Positions 44,400 to 55,340 of a DNA stretch of 64,000 nucleotides are shown here, one piece after another. The stretch is from Heterocephalus glaber (lineage: Eukaryota > Chordata > Mammalia > Rodentia > Bathyergidae), in NCBI RefSeq assembly GCF_000247695.1, contig NW_004624801.1:2755209-2819208 (forward strand), given 5' to 3'. A model generated the notes under the pieces. The model worked only from the letters and a program-made list of their open reading frames with translations. It made no database searches and was not told the origin of the DNA. The position numbers were made by a program, and so were the translations under genes. Numbering within the stretch: the first letter of the stretch is position 1; every line of letters begins with the position of its first letter.

Positions 44400-47300
44400 A
44401 TCAAGAGAGCTCAGAAGAAGGCTAAGCATCTGCAGCCTGGTGAGCCCCTAACCAAAGCTCTGAATGAGCTCAGGAGATTCCGAGCAGGCAGGTAGCAGGT
44501 GCAAGGTCCCCTTGCTTAGTGCTCTAAGTCCCAGTCAGTGGCCCTGCCTCATGTTCCCCTATTCAACCTCAGGGACACCAGGATTTCACCAGCAGCTCAC
44601 CCATCGGGGCTGCTCCCTTACTTTCGTCATCTTACAGTTTAGCCACTTTCTCCATCTCTTCCACAAAGAGTGGGCAAAGAGCAAGTGGGAGCAGAAGAGT
44701 TGCAGATGGTGACCTAAGGCCAGCCCCTGCCTCGGCAAATGCAGCCCAACTCCTGCTGCCTCCTGAGGGGCTTCAGTCTCTGGACCTCACACATGGGCAC
44801 TGGCTCTACAGCCCCAAGGTGATGAGATGACCTCGCCATATAAGCAGGTAACTCGCTGGCACTGACCATCTCTTGGTTGAGTGCTCCTCAGCTCTGCCTG
44901 TCCAGTGCATCAAGTCCTCTCCCTCCTCACCTCAGTGGGGACTTCTCACTCCCCACTACCCTCTGCTCGCTCTGCTTTCATGAAAATGGGCTGAGGCTTG
45001 AGCTAAAGGAGGAGACAGCTAACAAGCTTTGCCTGGAGGCTGCTCTGTACATGTCACCCAAGAGTAAGAAAGACCACAGTATTTGGAAGGGAAGAAGGGA
45101 AGCTCCAAACTTGATAGGGGCTTCTGACTTGATGGGGGAATCAGGCTGAAGGCTAGAGGCTGTGGACAGAGGGTCCTGATTCCCCCACTCTCTGTCTGTA
45201 GCCTTCACTGCCGGGACCCCACCCCCAAATTCTCTGTGCATACAGTGTCTTAATGGCATCCAAGCGCCAACTCTGCCCTAGTTTATCATGGGATGGAAGA
45301 GCAGGACATGGGGGCCTCAGAAGCCCCCAGTGATGCTTGTGTAGCAGAGGGTCTCAAGTGACTGAAAATATCAAGGCCAGAAGCCCAACCCCACCCCAGC
45401 TGGAGGCTCCCAGCGGGGCTTAGAGAACACAGAACCTGTCTGTTCAAGGGAAGGGAGAGGGGAAGGAGCTGGGCTGGAAACGTTTCTGCTCCACTTCCTT
45501 CAGAAATATTTATAAAGATTAGCAGAAAGTGCAGGTGACAGAATCAAGGGATATCCAAGTTGCCATTGAGACGCCGCAGCGGACGTGGTGCCACCAGACA
45601 GAGCCTGGCCTGTGTGACGCCAGGGGCACAGCTGTCACTTTCGGGCATAGATCTGGTGCAGCGCGCACACTTTCCTGTGCTCTGGGAAGATCTGGCCTTT
45701 GATGCTTATAAGGTCAGCCACTCCGGGCTCCTCACCGCCTTGGCTGCAGCCTGCCACTGAAGTTGCTTGTGGTCTAATGATGTCAAGATCAAAATGGCTC
45801 TGCCAAGGGGCAGAGAGCCAAGCTGCCCCTCCCCAGGCCCATGCCGACAGAGCAGTCTGTGGGGTGTTAGGAGCCATTTTTAGCCCTTGGTTTTGGTGAC
45901 ATTTCTTGCATTCTAAAGGCCCTTCCTTCCTCATCTGCCATCTCCTTTCGTTTTCACACTAGACTTCGTTTTCACAGTGGCGCTCAAAATGAGGACTGAG
46001 GAAAAGGCTAGGTAGCCTGAGAGACAGGAGTAGGAGCTGAAAACAGGAAACATTGGATCTAGAACATGGCAGCCCCCCATGGATGTTTGGGGCTTCATGG
46101 AACCGACCTGTCTCTGTGAATCAGGGATCAGCAATGGCTACATTTAACCTGCAGGGGGCGCCACCTCCAGCAGAGAAATGCAAGGAGTGATGTAAACACA
46201 GTCTTTGTGGGGTGTAAAGAGGCCTCATGCAAATTCGGCACCCAGGGAAGGATGGAAAGGGGGTTAGGTGACAAGTGAGTTCCCGACAATCATGGCCAAC
46301 AGACACAGGACACTACCCCAGGATGTGATTCCATTTCTTTTTGGGCAGTGAGAAAGCAGGATTTGGGATTGCTCCAGTCTGAAGGTGGTGGAACGAGCTA
46401 GATGTTCCTGAGCCATCTGACTTGAATGGTGTTTTTAAGTAATTGTGAACTCAGGGGACTTCCAACAGTACTGGAGCTCTCTGGAGTCTCTGGAGTCCTT
46501 GCCATTTCCAACAGAAATGGACCCAGTTGTCTCCGTGCATTCTTGTTTCCCTATAGTGCCCTGAAGGCAGATGAGTTTGTGGGCCTTTGAAGGGTCTGTC
46601 CTGCTGGCCCTCAGCTTGGGTGGCACAGGAGTCAGGGTTTTGTGGGCCTGAGTGGACAACATCCAGCTCACCTCCATGATGTCTAAAGGATATCATACGA
46701 TCCCAAGGCTCTAACCTTGTGGAGGCCTTATTCAGCTCAAGGGAAGCAGATGATAGGAAAAACTTCAAAGGCCTGATGAGTGTCTGGAAGGTGAGGTTTC
46801 AAAGAAGCATTAGCTTGGTCAGCCAGCAAAGTGGTGACAAGGAGCCCTGAAGGAGGGGCAGGTTCCACAAGGACAGCAGGTAGAGACTGTCAGCCCAACT
46901 CCAGAAATGCTGCATGTGAGGACCTTGTGAAACACCAGTGCTCAGGCGTGTGGGAGGAGCCAGTCCCACAGGAGGGAGTTCAGGAGCACAGCCTAGGCTG
47001 GAGGTGGACATGAGTGTTACCAGCAGACAGATGGACAGGACAGTAAGCCACGGGAACAGAGAAGCTTGTCCAGGGAATGAGAAGAAAGGGTTCTGTTAGG
47101 AACACATCCCCAGGGACATCAGCATTGGAGAATGGATTATAGCCTGAGAAACACACAAAAGAGCCCTCCGGGAGCAAGTCTAAGAATGGGGGACCAGGAG
47201 TACCTAGAGACAAGAGAGAGAAAGGAAGGGTTTCCTGAGAGAGAGAGAGGGAAAGAGAGGGCCTTTAAGAACATCAAATGCTGCCTCCATTACACTTTTG

Positions 47301-47829
47301 CCTCTAGTCTGCACACATGGAACCTGCTCAGACTGCAGCGTGCGATTATGTCTGTATTTTGTTTTCCAAACAGTTACCTATTGGATGGCGCCTTTGACAA
47401 AGTCAGTACAAACTTGCTTCTTTGACTGCCTCCCTGCACTCATGCCCTCCCCGGCCCCACAGGGCTGGAGGAGCTTAGCAATCACCTGCAGACAGCTGGC
47501 CCAGGTGACAAGCACATCCGGAGTACCCACAGGTGCAGAGCCCCACCAGGGTGCCAGACGCGGGCTTACCTGGCACTCTCGAAGGTGGCTGACATTGTCT
47601 TTTCTACAGCCCCAAAGCCGACTCCAACAGCAAGACCCTCTGAAACAGACACAGAAAAGCAGTTGGGGTGAGGAGCAATTCCCCAATTAGGAACATCGCC
47701 ATCACCATCTTGTGCCTAAAATAGCTTTAGGCTGCTAAAATCAGAAAGTCAATTCAACCATAAACCAAAATTCAAGGCCCAAAATACAGCCTGGGAAAGG
47801 AATCTGTTGCTGCATTGTCTTGTGTGACC
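44400..47829. other. Unassigned; CTCF-like motif and one GA-rich tract; no gene seen
   Basis: About 3.4 kb, the longest repeat-poor stretch. Frames up to 138 codons lack recognisable domains. A purine tract of GA units occupies about 47,205-47,262. The CTCF-like motif at 46,148-46,166 is the main signal. Local CpG at 45,565-45,670 is mildly raised but too small for a CpG island. Confidence 0.4.
46148..46166 (+). promoter_or_regulatory. Strong CTCF-like motif
   Basis: CCTGCAGGGGGCGCCACC contains AGGGGGCGCC, the core of the CTCF motif, with the C/G flanks expected on the left; only one base in the upstream triplet departs from consensus. It is not within a recognised repeat. The best motif of the four found in this window. 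Confidence 0.55.
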
Positions 47830-48105
47830 TGCACGTTAAGAATGATTTTTTAAATGTTTTTAAAACACTGTTAAAAAAAACACCAAAGAAAGAATAATAT
47901 TTTGTGATATGGGAAAATGATCTGACATTCAGATTTTAGTTTCTGTAAATAAAGATTTATTGGCACACAGCCATGCTCGTTAGTGGATGGATTGTTTACA
48001 GCCGATGTCATCCTGCATCCGCCAAACTGAGTAGTTGTGGCAGAGACTATATGTCCTGAAAACCTAAAATATTTACTATCTGTTCCTTCACGGTGAATTT
48101 GATGA
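47830..48105 (+). mobile_element. hAT-type MITE (copy 3 of 3)
   Basis: The longest copy of the family. Blocks: gttaagaatgattttttaaa, agaataatattttgtgatat, aataaagatttattggcaca, cagccatgctcgttagtgga, actgagtagttgtggcagag, actatatgtcctgaaaacct and atttactatctgttcc. The 3' end is diverged. Plus orientation. Confidence 0.7.
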
Positions 48106-50265
48106 CTCTCAACCTAAACACACAGAGCTTTGCTCATTATCTCATAATAAAAAGTCCAAGTCTGACCTGGCAACCCTACTATGTCACTGAAGACACAGGC
48201 TGCTTCTGGTTTTTCGCTCCACCATCCTCACCAATTGGGTTCTCTTAATTGCAAAGTGATAGTAGCTCTCTAAGCACCTCACCTAGGTCCTAGCAAGAGA
48301 AGAGTGGAAAGGCAGAAGCTTTTCTTTATGGAGCCCCTGTTTCCTAACTTGGAAAGGGAAGCCCTTACTGGAAGACTTCCCCCCCATGCAGGGCTAGTGC
48401 CCACCATGGATGACACCAGCCCTGGGCTCAGAATACTCAGCCTTCCTGGCAGATCTGATCCAGGCTTGACCCCTCCCTGGCACAGGGGAAGGCCCCTCCG
48501 TGATCACCCTTCCCGACCAAGGCTTCTTCTCAAAGAGCTGGAAGGGTGGCAGGATCGCCATCTTCATTGAAGAACACCACCGCTGTCCAAGGTACCATCC
48601 TCAGGCGGGGGAGACTTAGGATCCACCCAGAGATGGCGCTGCAGCAGCATAGCTTGAAGCTCGAAGATGAACAAGAGAATCTTGTCCTGTCTGGCAGTAC
48701 TCAGGGACTTGCCAGGTTTGCCAGAACCATGCCTGTGGTCAGGTGTGGAAGGGGGATCTTGCTCTGAGAGTGTTTGGTGGGGGCTGTAGGCTACAGCAGA
48801 AAATAAAACCGGCCCGGTGCCCAGGGACAAAAGGAGCAGAAGCACAGCCTCATGGTGCTTCCAGACATCCAAGGGGACATTCATGGCTCTCTCCAACCCA
48901 ACAACAACCAGGCCTTGTCAGAATCAGCACCAAGGGTTTTGGTGCCAGAGTGGAACTTTTTGATGAAGGGAGGAGATGGTGAAATCTGCTGGGTGAGTGG
49001 GACTTGTCTTTTTCAAGATGCATGGTCTCTGGCTCATCTCTTTCTTTGCATCCTGTTCAGTTCAAGTGCCCCAAGGACACAGACTGTCCGGCTGAGTCCT
49101 GGAGGTGCATGGAAATGAAAAGCTTGCTTAAACTTGTCCTGTGCTAAGGCGAAGGGGCTCGCCTGCTACCCAGTCTGGTTCACAAGAGGCCACCATGGGG
49201 TTGGAGGCCAAAGACCCTGCACAGCCATAAAAGGTTCCCTTGTGCTTGATCTCCTGTGGGGCCTTGTGGGGTACTTGTGGTCAGCAAAAGCTGATGGGTG
49301 AGAATTTGGGATTCTGATTCCCCACCGAATATCTTCCCATATTCCTTTTAATAACCAACCTCAGAATATAGAGTTCTAAGACTTTATAGAACGAAAGGCG
49401 ATCCCGAGACCAGCTGGTGGGACTCTTGGGCCATCCCCAGCTTCAGAAGCCATATGCTTGGGGGAGAGAGTTCTTTCTGACACCACAGGACCATATTGGG
49501 GTGCCTGAGAGCATGGTGCGCAGGCCAGCAGACCACACAAAGGTCCCCAAACACTCCCTCCAAAAAGCTCAAGGGAAAGGGGGACCAGCAAGTCCACACT
49601 GCCAGAGCAATCAGACTTTTCAAAATAGAGGTTTTAAAATTTTGTTCCTTTTCATTTATCTTTAAGGTACCTGACATCAGATCTTAATAAAGGCCATCCA
49701 TCTGCGGAGTCTTTACTGGGCAAATCTTTCTCCCAGGTAGACTCTGGGTTCCAAGTTAGACCTTGTTTCGAGATGCTCATCTCTCCAGAGTTCTTCCCCT
49801 TGAGAAGTAAGTGTTGGTGGTGGCCTTCTGTATGCCAGGCCCTGGGCGACTTGCTTTATACAGGAACTGCAGGTGGGAACTGTCCCTCCAGGCACTGGCA
49901 CAGAGATGAAAGGTGATGGGCAGCTGGCCTGAGGGCACTGGTGGCTCTGGATTCTGAGGTCCAGGATCTGTGTTCTCCATAGTTTCTGCCCTTTCCCTGT
50001 TCTTCCAGAAATTCCCTCCAAGGCTGGACAGTACGGTGAGGGGAGGGCATAATTCCAGGGAGAGGTTTGGATACATGCTCCATTTTCTAAGATTTGTTGA
50101 CTTATCTGACAGGCTTCTAAAGCAGTAGACAAGAGTGAGGTCTGGGGATCCTTTGGGAATGTGCCTGGTGTTAATAACAGCTGAATTGCAGGACAAGCTG
50201 AGGTAAGGATGTTAGAGGGTTTCAGGCTTCAGGCAACTTTTCCACCAGGAGGAGGTGGCTTCTTT
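48106..50265. other. Unassigned, no gene seen
   Basis: About 2.2 kb. Frames of up to 139 codons on both strands overlap each other and carry no recognised domain. No repeat identified except possible debris at 48,180-48,250. Confidence 0.4.
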
Positions 50266-50300
50266 TTAAAAATTTAATTTAATTTAATTTTAGTTTAGTT
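50266..50300. repeat. AATTT pentanucleotide tract
   Basis: Repeats of TTTAA/AATTT followed by TAGTT variants, about 35 bp, directly left of the GT microsatellite. Confidence 0.8.
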
Positions 50301-50304
50301 TATT

Positions 50305-50308
<4 letters not shown>

Positions 50309-50344
<36 letters not shown>
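50309..50344. repeat. GT microsatellite
   Basis: About 17 GT units. It sits at the 3' tail side of the antisense ID at 50,345, so may have arisen in that tail. Confidence 0.95.
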
Positions 50345-50345
<1 letters not shown>

Positions 50346-50395
50346 TCCTGAGAATTGAACCCAGGGCCTTTGCAATGCACAACATCCCTAGCTCT
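50345..50395 (-). mobile_element. ID-type SINE fragment, antisense
   Basis: Reads tcctgagaattgaacccagg, gcctttgcaatgcacaacat, ccctagctc, the reverse of an ID 3' half. The 5' half is missing or lost. Confidence 0.75.
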
Positions 50396-50422
50396 TTTTC
50401 TATGTTTTTGTTTTTATTTTTT

Positions 50423-50633
50423 GTTTTTGGTACCGGGGATCAAACTCAGGACCTTCCGTTCGCCAGGCAGGTGCAGCACCACCGAGCTACATCCTCGGCC
50501 CTCTGTGTTTTTACTTTGAGAAAGGGTTTTGCTAAGTCACTAAGCTGCTCAGGCTGGGCTCCGACTTGTGACCCTCCTGCCTCAGCCTCCCAGAGGGCTG
50601 GCATTACAGGCTTTTGCCACCACACCTGGTGGG
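50423..50633 (-). mobile_element. B1-dID dimeric SINE, antisense
   Basis: Reverse B1-dID: dID half (tggtaccggggatcaaactc, aggaccttccgttcgccagg, accaccgagctacatcctcg, gcc), then B1 half (tttgagaaagggttttgcta, agctgctcaggctgggctcc, gcctcagcctcccagagggc, tggcattacaggcttttgcc, accacacctgg). Nearly full length. Together with the ID fragment to its left it makes a close SINE pair. Confidence 0.85.
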
Positions 50634-50929
50634 ACAGCCTCTTTGTGTGCAAAGCTGCCCACCTCCAAGGTCACAAGAACACAAGGACAGGAGATGTCTG
50701 AGCCGCCATCCCCTGGCTTTCAACCTTCAATGGTCCGGGGATGTTTACAAACCTGCTGTTGTCAGCCTAGTTTTGCACAAACACAGGGGAGAGCACACTG
50801 GACAATGAGTCTCCAGCAAAGAGTTTCCCCAGGGACCCCTGGACCATCCCAAGAGATGTCAAAAGCTGGGGAAGGACTTGGGGCTTTTCCTGACACCAGA
50901 CCTACAGATCTCTCCCTTTGAAGAAAAAA

Positions 50930-51066
50930 ATGTGCTCTTTTAAACGATAAACAACAGCTGGCTGGCTCTTTTGTTAAAGTTTTCCTCTAATGAGTCATTT
51001 TAATGTAAATGATAGTGCAGCCCACAGCAATAGGACCTATGTTAATTAGCTAAATAAACCCTGTGA
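50930..51066. promoter_or_regulatory. Candidate non-coding regulatory cluster
   Basis: Within 137 bp: a forkhead-like ATAAACAACA (50,947-50,956), an E-box CAGCTG (50,955-50,960), a SOX-like CTTTTGTT (50,968-50,975), an AP-1 consensus TGAGTCA (50,991-50,997), a homeodomain TTAATTAG (51,042-51,049) and TAAATAAAC (51,051-51,059). Density is what stands out; each motif alone is common. Enhancer function is inference. Confidence 0.3.
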
Positions 51067-51759
51067 GTTGTTCAGCATGCAGCCTGAGCACTCTGACAAA
51101 CCCAGGACCAAGCTTGGGGTGGGAAAAGGGACCTGCTCAGACTGATCCAGCTGTGGGGTGGCAGAAACCGGGCTTGGACCTCAGTCTCTTTGCTGCCCCC
51201 TCCTCCCAAGCACCCTTTGATGACAAGGTTGCTGACCTGAGCTTGTGGCTTTTCCTTGGGAGTGTCAGGGCCCCGTGCGTAGCAAGCGCTAGCATCTGAA
51301 TTCCTCTGCCCTGCAGAGGTGGGGCAAAGCCAGTGTCTCCTCCCTCCAGCCTCCTGTACCTAAGCCAGGCCAGCGACAGGGGACCAGCCTATTGGTGTGC
51401 AGAGGAACAGGTCCTTCCTGACTGTAGTCCTGCAGCCTGGGGGAGGGACCCCACTACCCACTGCCTCAATAGCCCTGGCTGACCTTGGAAACGGACCCAC
51501 ACTGAGCCAGAGGGAGAGGAAGAAGAGGTAGCAGGGGAAGAGAAGGTGCTCCATACCATGCCAGAAAGCAGCAGTGATACGTGGGAGCTAAACAAATGAG
51601 AGGCTAAGATAAATTACACACATGGAAGAACATAAATTAGAGTATTGAGGCAGACACTGAGATCAACAGATGGTGGAAGGGACCCACCCGCTGGAAGAGG
51701 AACCGAGTTAAAATGCCGGCTGGAGCTTGTTCCCCCTGGTGTTCCACCGTGAGTACAAA

Positions 51760-51815
51760 TTAGGGAGGTAATTAAGACAGGAAACCAATTGACAGGCACA
51801 CTGTCAGTAAGCTCT
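51760..51815. promoter_or_regulatory. Candidate homeodomain/TALE-type site cluster
   Basis: GTAATTAAG includes TAATTA at 51,769-51,774. TGACAG at 51,790-51,795 and CTGTCA at 51,801-51,806 form an inverted repeat with a 5-base spacer, the word bound by MEIS/TGIF-type factors. Motif evidence only. Confidence 0.3.
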
Positions 51816-52538
51816 TGCCCCTTTTCACAGCTACTGCCATTAGCTCAGGTGCAAAGAGAGGGAAAAGAAACTGCCGGCCCCAGGTTGGCAAGTCCGGCTG
51901 GTGCTGGGGACCTGGAGGACACACTGAATGCTAAGCACTGACACAGATGCAGCCCTTCCCACATTGTCCTGAGGCTGGAAAGGGAGGGGTTGCCTGCCTC
52001 CCCTGTCTCCCAGTCCTTCCTGCATCTCCATCTCGCCTCGGGCTCCATCAGGGACAAAAACAAGGAGCAGGAGAACATTTTGTTGAGACAGATCTGGGTC
52101 TGTTATTTCAGAGTCTTGCAAAGATGAAGGGAGGATGACAGGATGACATTGCTTTGCTTCCAGGGTGGCTGCAGAAAGTGAAACACACCTGACATGAACA
52201 AAGCAGAACTTCTCACGACTGCCACTTGGTTGCAGGAGATCCTGGTCACTGTGGGGCGATGAGCAGCAGCCTCGGCCTTTACCACTACATGACAGCTATC
52301 CCAGTTTCAACCATTAAAGGTGTCTCCAGAAACTGTCAAGTGTTTGCTGGGGGTGTACAGGGGAGGCCAGAACTCACTGGGGTTCAGAACCGCCGGCCTA
52401 GAACAAGGTGACATTCCACCCTTGTAATCTCTTTCTCACAATAAGCAACACTTGTGACAAAAATTTAAAGTATTCTAGAACAGTCAGGGTTCAAATGGGT
52501 GGGAAGAAAGTAAAGGATTGCAAATCAGTGTTTTCTCT

Positions 52539-54178
52539 CTTTTTTTTTTTTTGCTTAAATTCTTTTATTGGTACATTTTAGGTATTCAATACGTTTACAT
52601 TTATCACTGGGTGCTTGTACCTGTACATGATGTATCTTGGTTCTTATTTTTTTCCCCATTCCCTGTGCTCCCTTCACCCCTCCACCCCTCCCTATTTATA
52701 AAGACTTTGTTTCCATTTTTTCCTTTCCCTTCTTTCCTTTCCCCTTCCGCCCCTCTTCCCCTACCCCTTTGGACCTTTTCTTCCTATTTCAAAGTATCAA
52801 TTATTCATTTTAATCATTTTAATCCTTATTTACACTTTCAGTTTCTAATACTAGAGAAACTATTCGGTATTTACACGTGTATCCTATTTATTTCATTTAA
52901 GAGTATCGCCTCAATATGCATCCATTTAGCTATAAATGTCTCTAGTTTCTCATTCTTTATGGCTAAGTAGTACTCCATTTTATAAAAAAAAAACCCCACA
53001 TTTTCTTTATCCAGTTTCCAGTTGATGGTCACTTGGGCTGTTTCCAAGCTTTAGCTATTACAAACTGTGCTGCTATAAACATGGGTGTACATATATTGCT
53101 GTGGTATGATTCTTTTAATTCTTTTGGGAAGATACCCAGCAGGGGAATAGCTGGGTCAAATGGGACCTCTAGCCCTAGTTCTTTGAGGTATCTCCATACT
53201 GATTTCCACAGTGGTTGCACCAGTCTGCACTCCCACCAGCAATGGAGAAGGGTTCCTTTCTCCCCACACCCCCGCCAGCATTTGTTATTGGTCGATTTTT
53301 TGATAACAGCCATTCTTTCTGGGGTGAGGTGGAATCTCAGTGTTGTTTTCATCTGCATCTCTCAAATGACCAGTGATGTTGAACATTTTTTCATATGCTT
53401 ATTTGCTGCTTTTACTTCTTTGTCTGATAAATGTCTGTTCATTTCAGATGCCCATTTTTGAATTGAGTCTGAAATTTGGGAGGTCTGATTTTTTTCAGTT
53501 CTTTATATATTCTAGATATTAGTCCTTTGTCTGAAGTATAGTTACTAAAAATTTTTTCCCACATTGTAGGTTGTCTCTTAGCTCTGTTGCTGGTTTCCCT
53601 TGCAGTGTAGAAGCTTTTTAATAAGATGAGATCCCAGTTGTTGATTCTTTGTGCTAGTTCCCATGCTACTGAGGTTTTGTTCATAAAGTCTTTTCCTATG
53701 CCAATGTCTTCAAGAGTTCTGCCTAACTTCTTTTCCAGCAATTTTACTGTTTCTGTCTTAATATTTAGATCTTTAATCCACTTGGATCTTAGTTTAGTGC
53801 ATGGTGATAGGTATGGGTCTAGTTTTAATCTTTGGCAGGTTGAAATCCAGTTTTTCCAACATCATTTATTAAATAGGCTATCTTTCCTCCATTGAGGTTG
53901 GTTGGCTCCTTTGTCAAACACGAGGTGGCTGAGTATGTCTGGAGTTGCTTCTGCATCTTCTAATCTATTCCACTAATCTGCAGGTCTGTTCTTTTGCCAG
54001 TACCATGCGGTTTTATCACAGTAGTTTTGTAGTATAGTTTCAAGTTGGGGATTGTGATACCCCCTGCCATGTCTCTGTTGCCTAGAATTACTTTTGCTAT
54101 TCTAAGTCTCTTCTGGTTCCAAATGAATCTTTGCATTGTTTTCTCTAGTTCTGTGAAATATATCATTGGAATTTCAAT
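52539..54178 (-). mobile_element. 5'-truncated L1, antisense, with 12 bp target-site duplication
   Basis: A 1,640 bp L1 3' end. On the minus strand it runs from the middle of ORF2 (pieces YFTELEKTM and RFIWNQKR, then [43 protein letters not shown]) to the conserved C-terminus ([42 protein letters not shown]), followed by a pyrimidine-rich 3'UTR and a poly(A) tail (52,539-52,552). Frameshifts and stops break ORF2 into three pieces (about 53,960-54,178; 53,439-53,741; 53,029-53,358), so it is dead. AGTGTTTTCTCT at 52,527-52,538 is repeated at 54,179-54,190. The endonuclease and reverse transcriptase catalytic regions are absent. Confidence 0.93.
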
Positions 54179-54190
54179 AGTGTTTTCTCT

Positions 54191-54300
54191 TTTGATAGAG
54201 GGATAGTCAACTTGTAGTAAGGGCATGGGGTGAAATTTGCAGGCCTTTCTCACCAGTCTCCCAGACATCAACATCTATGTGGTTTCAGCTTTGGGTAATG
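54191..54300. other. Unassigned spacer
   Basis: About 110 bp between the L1 insertion site and the MLT1/MST LTR. No content recognised. Confidence 0.4.
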
Positions 54301-54680
54301 TCTTAGTCACTTTGGGCTGCTGTAATGAAACATTGTAGACTGGGGAGCTTTACAAATAACAGGAATTTATTTCTCACAGTCCTGGAGATCACATGTGAAG
54401 TCCCAGATCAAAACCCTGGTAGATCTGGTTACTGATGAGGGACATTTCCTGATTTACAGGTGATGCCTCCCCCTGCTCCTTGCTGTGTCCTTGCTTGGTG
54501 GAAAGGATGACAGGATTTCCCTTGAGCCTCTTTAGTAAGGGCACTAATCTCACTCATGAAGGATCCATTCTGAAGACCTAATCACTTCCCCAAAGCCTCA
54601 CCTCCAAACACCATCGCACTGGAGAGTAAGGTTTCAGCATACGAATTTTGGAGGCACATGAACATCCAGCAGCATCTAGT
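54301..54680 (-). mobile_element. MLT1/MST-type MaLR LTR, antisense
   Basis: Reads ttagtcactttgggctgctg, taatgaaacattgtagactg, gaatttatttctcacagtcc, aagtcccagatcaaaaccct, tgctgtgtccttgcttggtg, aagacctaatcacttcccca, cctcacctccaaacaccatc, atacgaattttggaggcaca: the full reverse block order of a MaLR LTR. Family within the group not resolved. Confidence 0.78.
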
Positions 54681-54911
54681 GTTCACAGGTGTTGGTCATG
54701 GATGGATGGAAAAGGATAGAGAGGCACCCTCATCTTGGTTCAGCTGTATGCCCTGCTGGGGCAGAAACAGCTCCCTCAGAGCTGCTGTAGGAAGAGCCTT
54801 CTCTTCCCTCTGGTTATGATTTCTGGGGTGTGGGCCCAGTGGTCAGATAACCTCAGCCTGAGTCGGGGGCTTCTGAAGTAGAACATGGCTGTCCCAGAGT
54901 GGTCAGACCAG
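54681..54911. other. Unassigned
   Basis: About 230 bp between repeats; no content recognised. Confidence 0.4.
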
Positions 54912-55340
54912 GTGTTAGGGTTTGAATTTGAAATGTCCCCCAAAATTCATGTGCTCAAGGGTTAGTTGCCAGCTGATGGGCTTTTTTTGGGAAGTGATTG
55001 GATTATGAGGACTCTAACTTCATCAAGTGCATTGATAGCATTACGGGAGGTGAGGGAAACAGGAAGTGGGGCCTCACTGAAGGGAGCGGATCATGGAGGA
55101 CCCAACTTTGGGGGCTGTACCTGGTCCCCAGTCCCTTCCTCTCTGGCTCTTCCCTCTTTCTGATTCCTGGCTGCCATGAAGTGAGCAGCTTTCCTGCAGT
55201 ACCCCCTTCTGCTGCGATGTTTCTGCCTTGAGCCAGCTGACCATGGACTGAGACCTCTGAAACCATGAGCTGAAATAAACCTCTCCTCCTTTAAATTGTT
55301 ATTCTCAGGTATTTTGTAACAGTGATGAAAAGGTGACATA
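54912..55340 (+). repeat. Unnamed ~430 bp repeat, copy 2
   Basis: Begins gtgttagggtttgaatttga, has aaatgtcccccaaaattcat, gtgattggattatgaggact, gattcctggctgccatgaag, ccatggactgagacctctga, aaccatgagctgaaataaac, and ends gtattttgtaacagtgatga. It matches the element at 24,844-25,292 in order and orientation. Family unknown to me. Confidence 0.6.

Larger units (their letters stand above)
50634..52526. other. Unassigned; two candidate regulatory clusters
   Basis: About 1.9 kb with no recognised repeat or exon. Two low-repeat patches, 50,930-51,066 and 51,590-51,830, are described separately. Other frames of 60-117 codons look like chance. Confidence 0.4.

Noticed and set aside
45560..45680. Small CpG-rich patch as a CpG-island promoter
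   Set aside because: Too short (about 110 bp) and surrounded by CpG-poor sequence; no exon or start signals follow.
53029..54178. Reverse-transcriptase-type frames as possible active genes
   Set aside because: They are broken ORF2 pieces of one 5'-truncated L1 lacking the catalytic domains.
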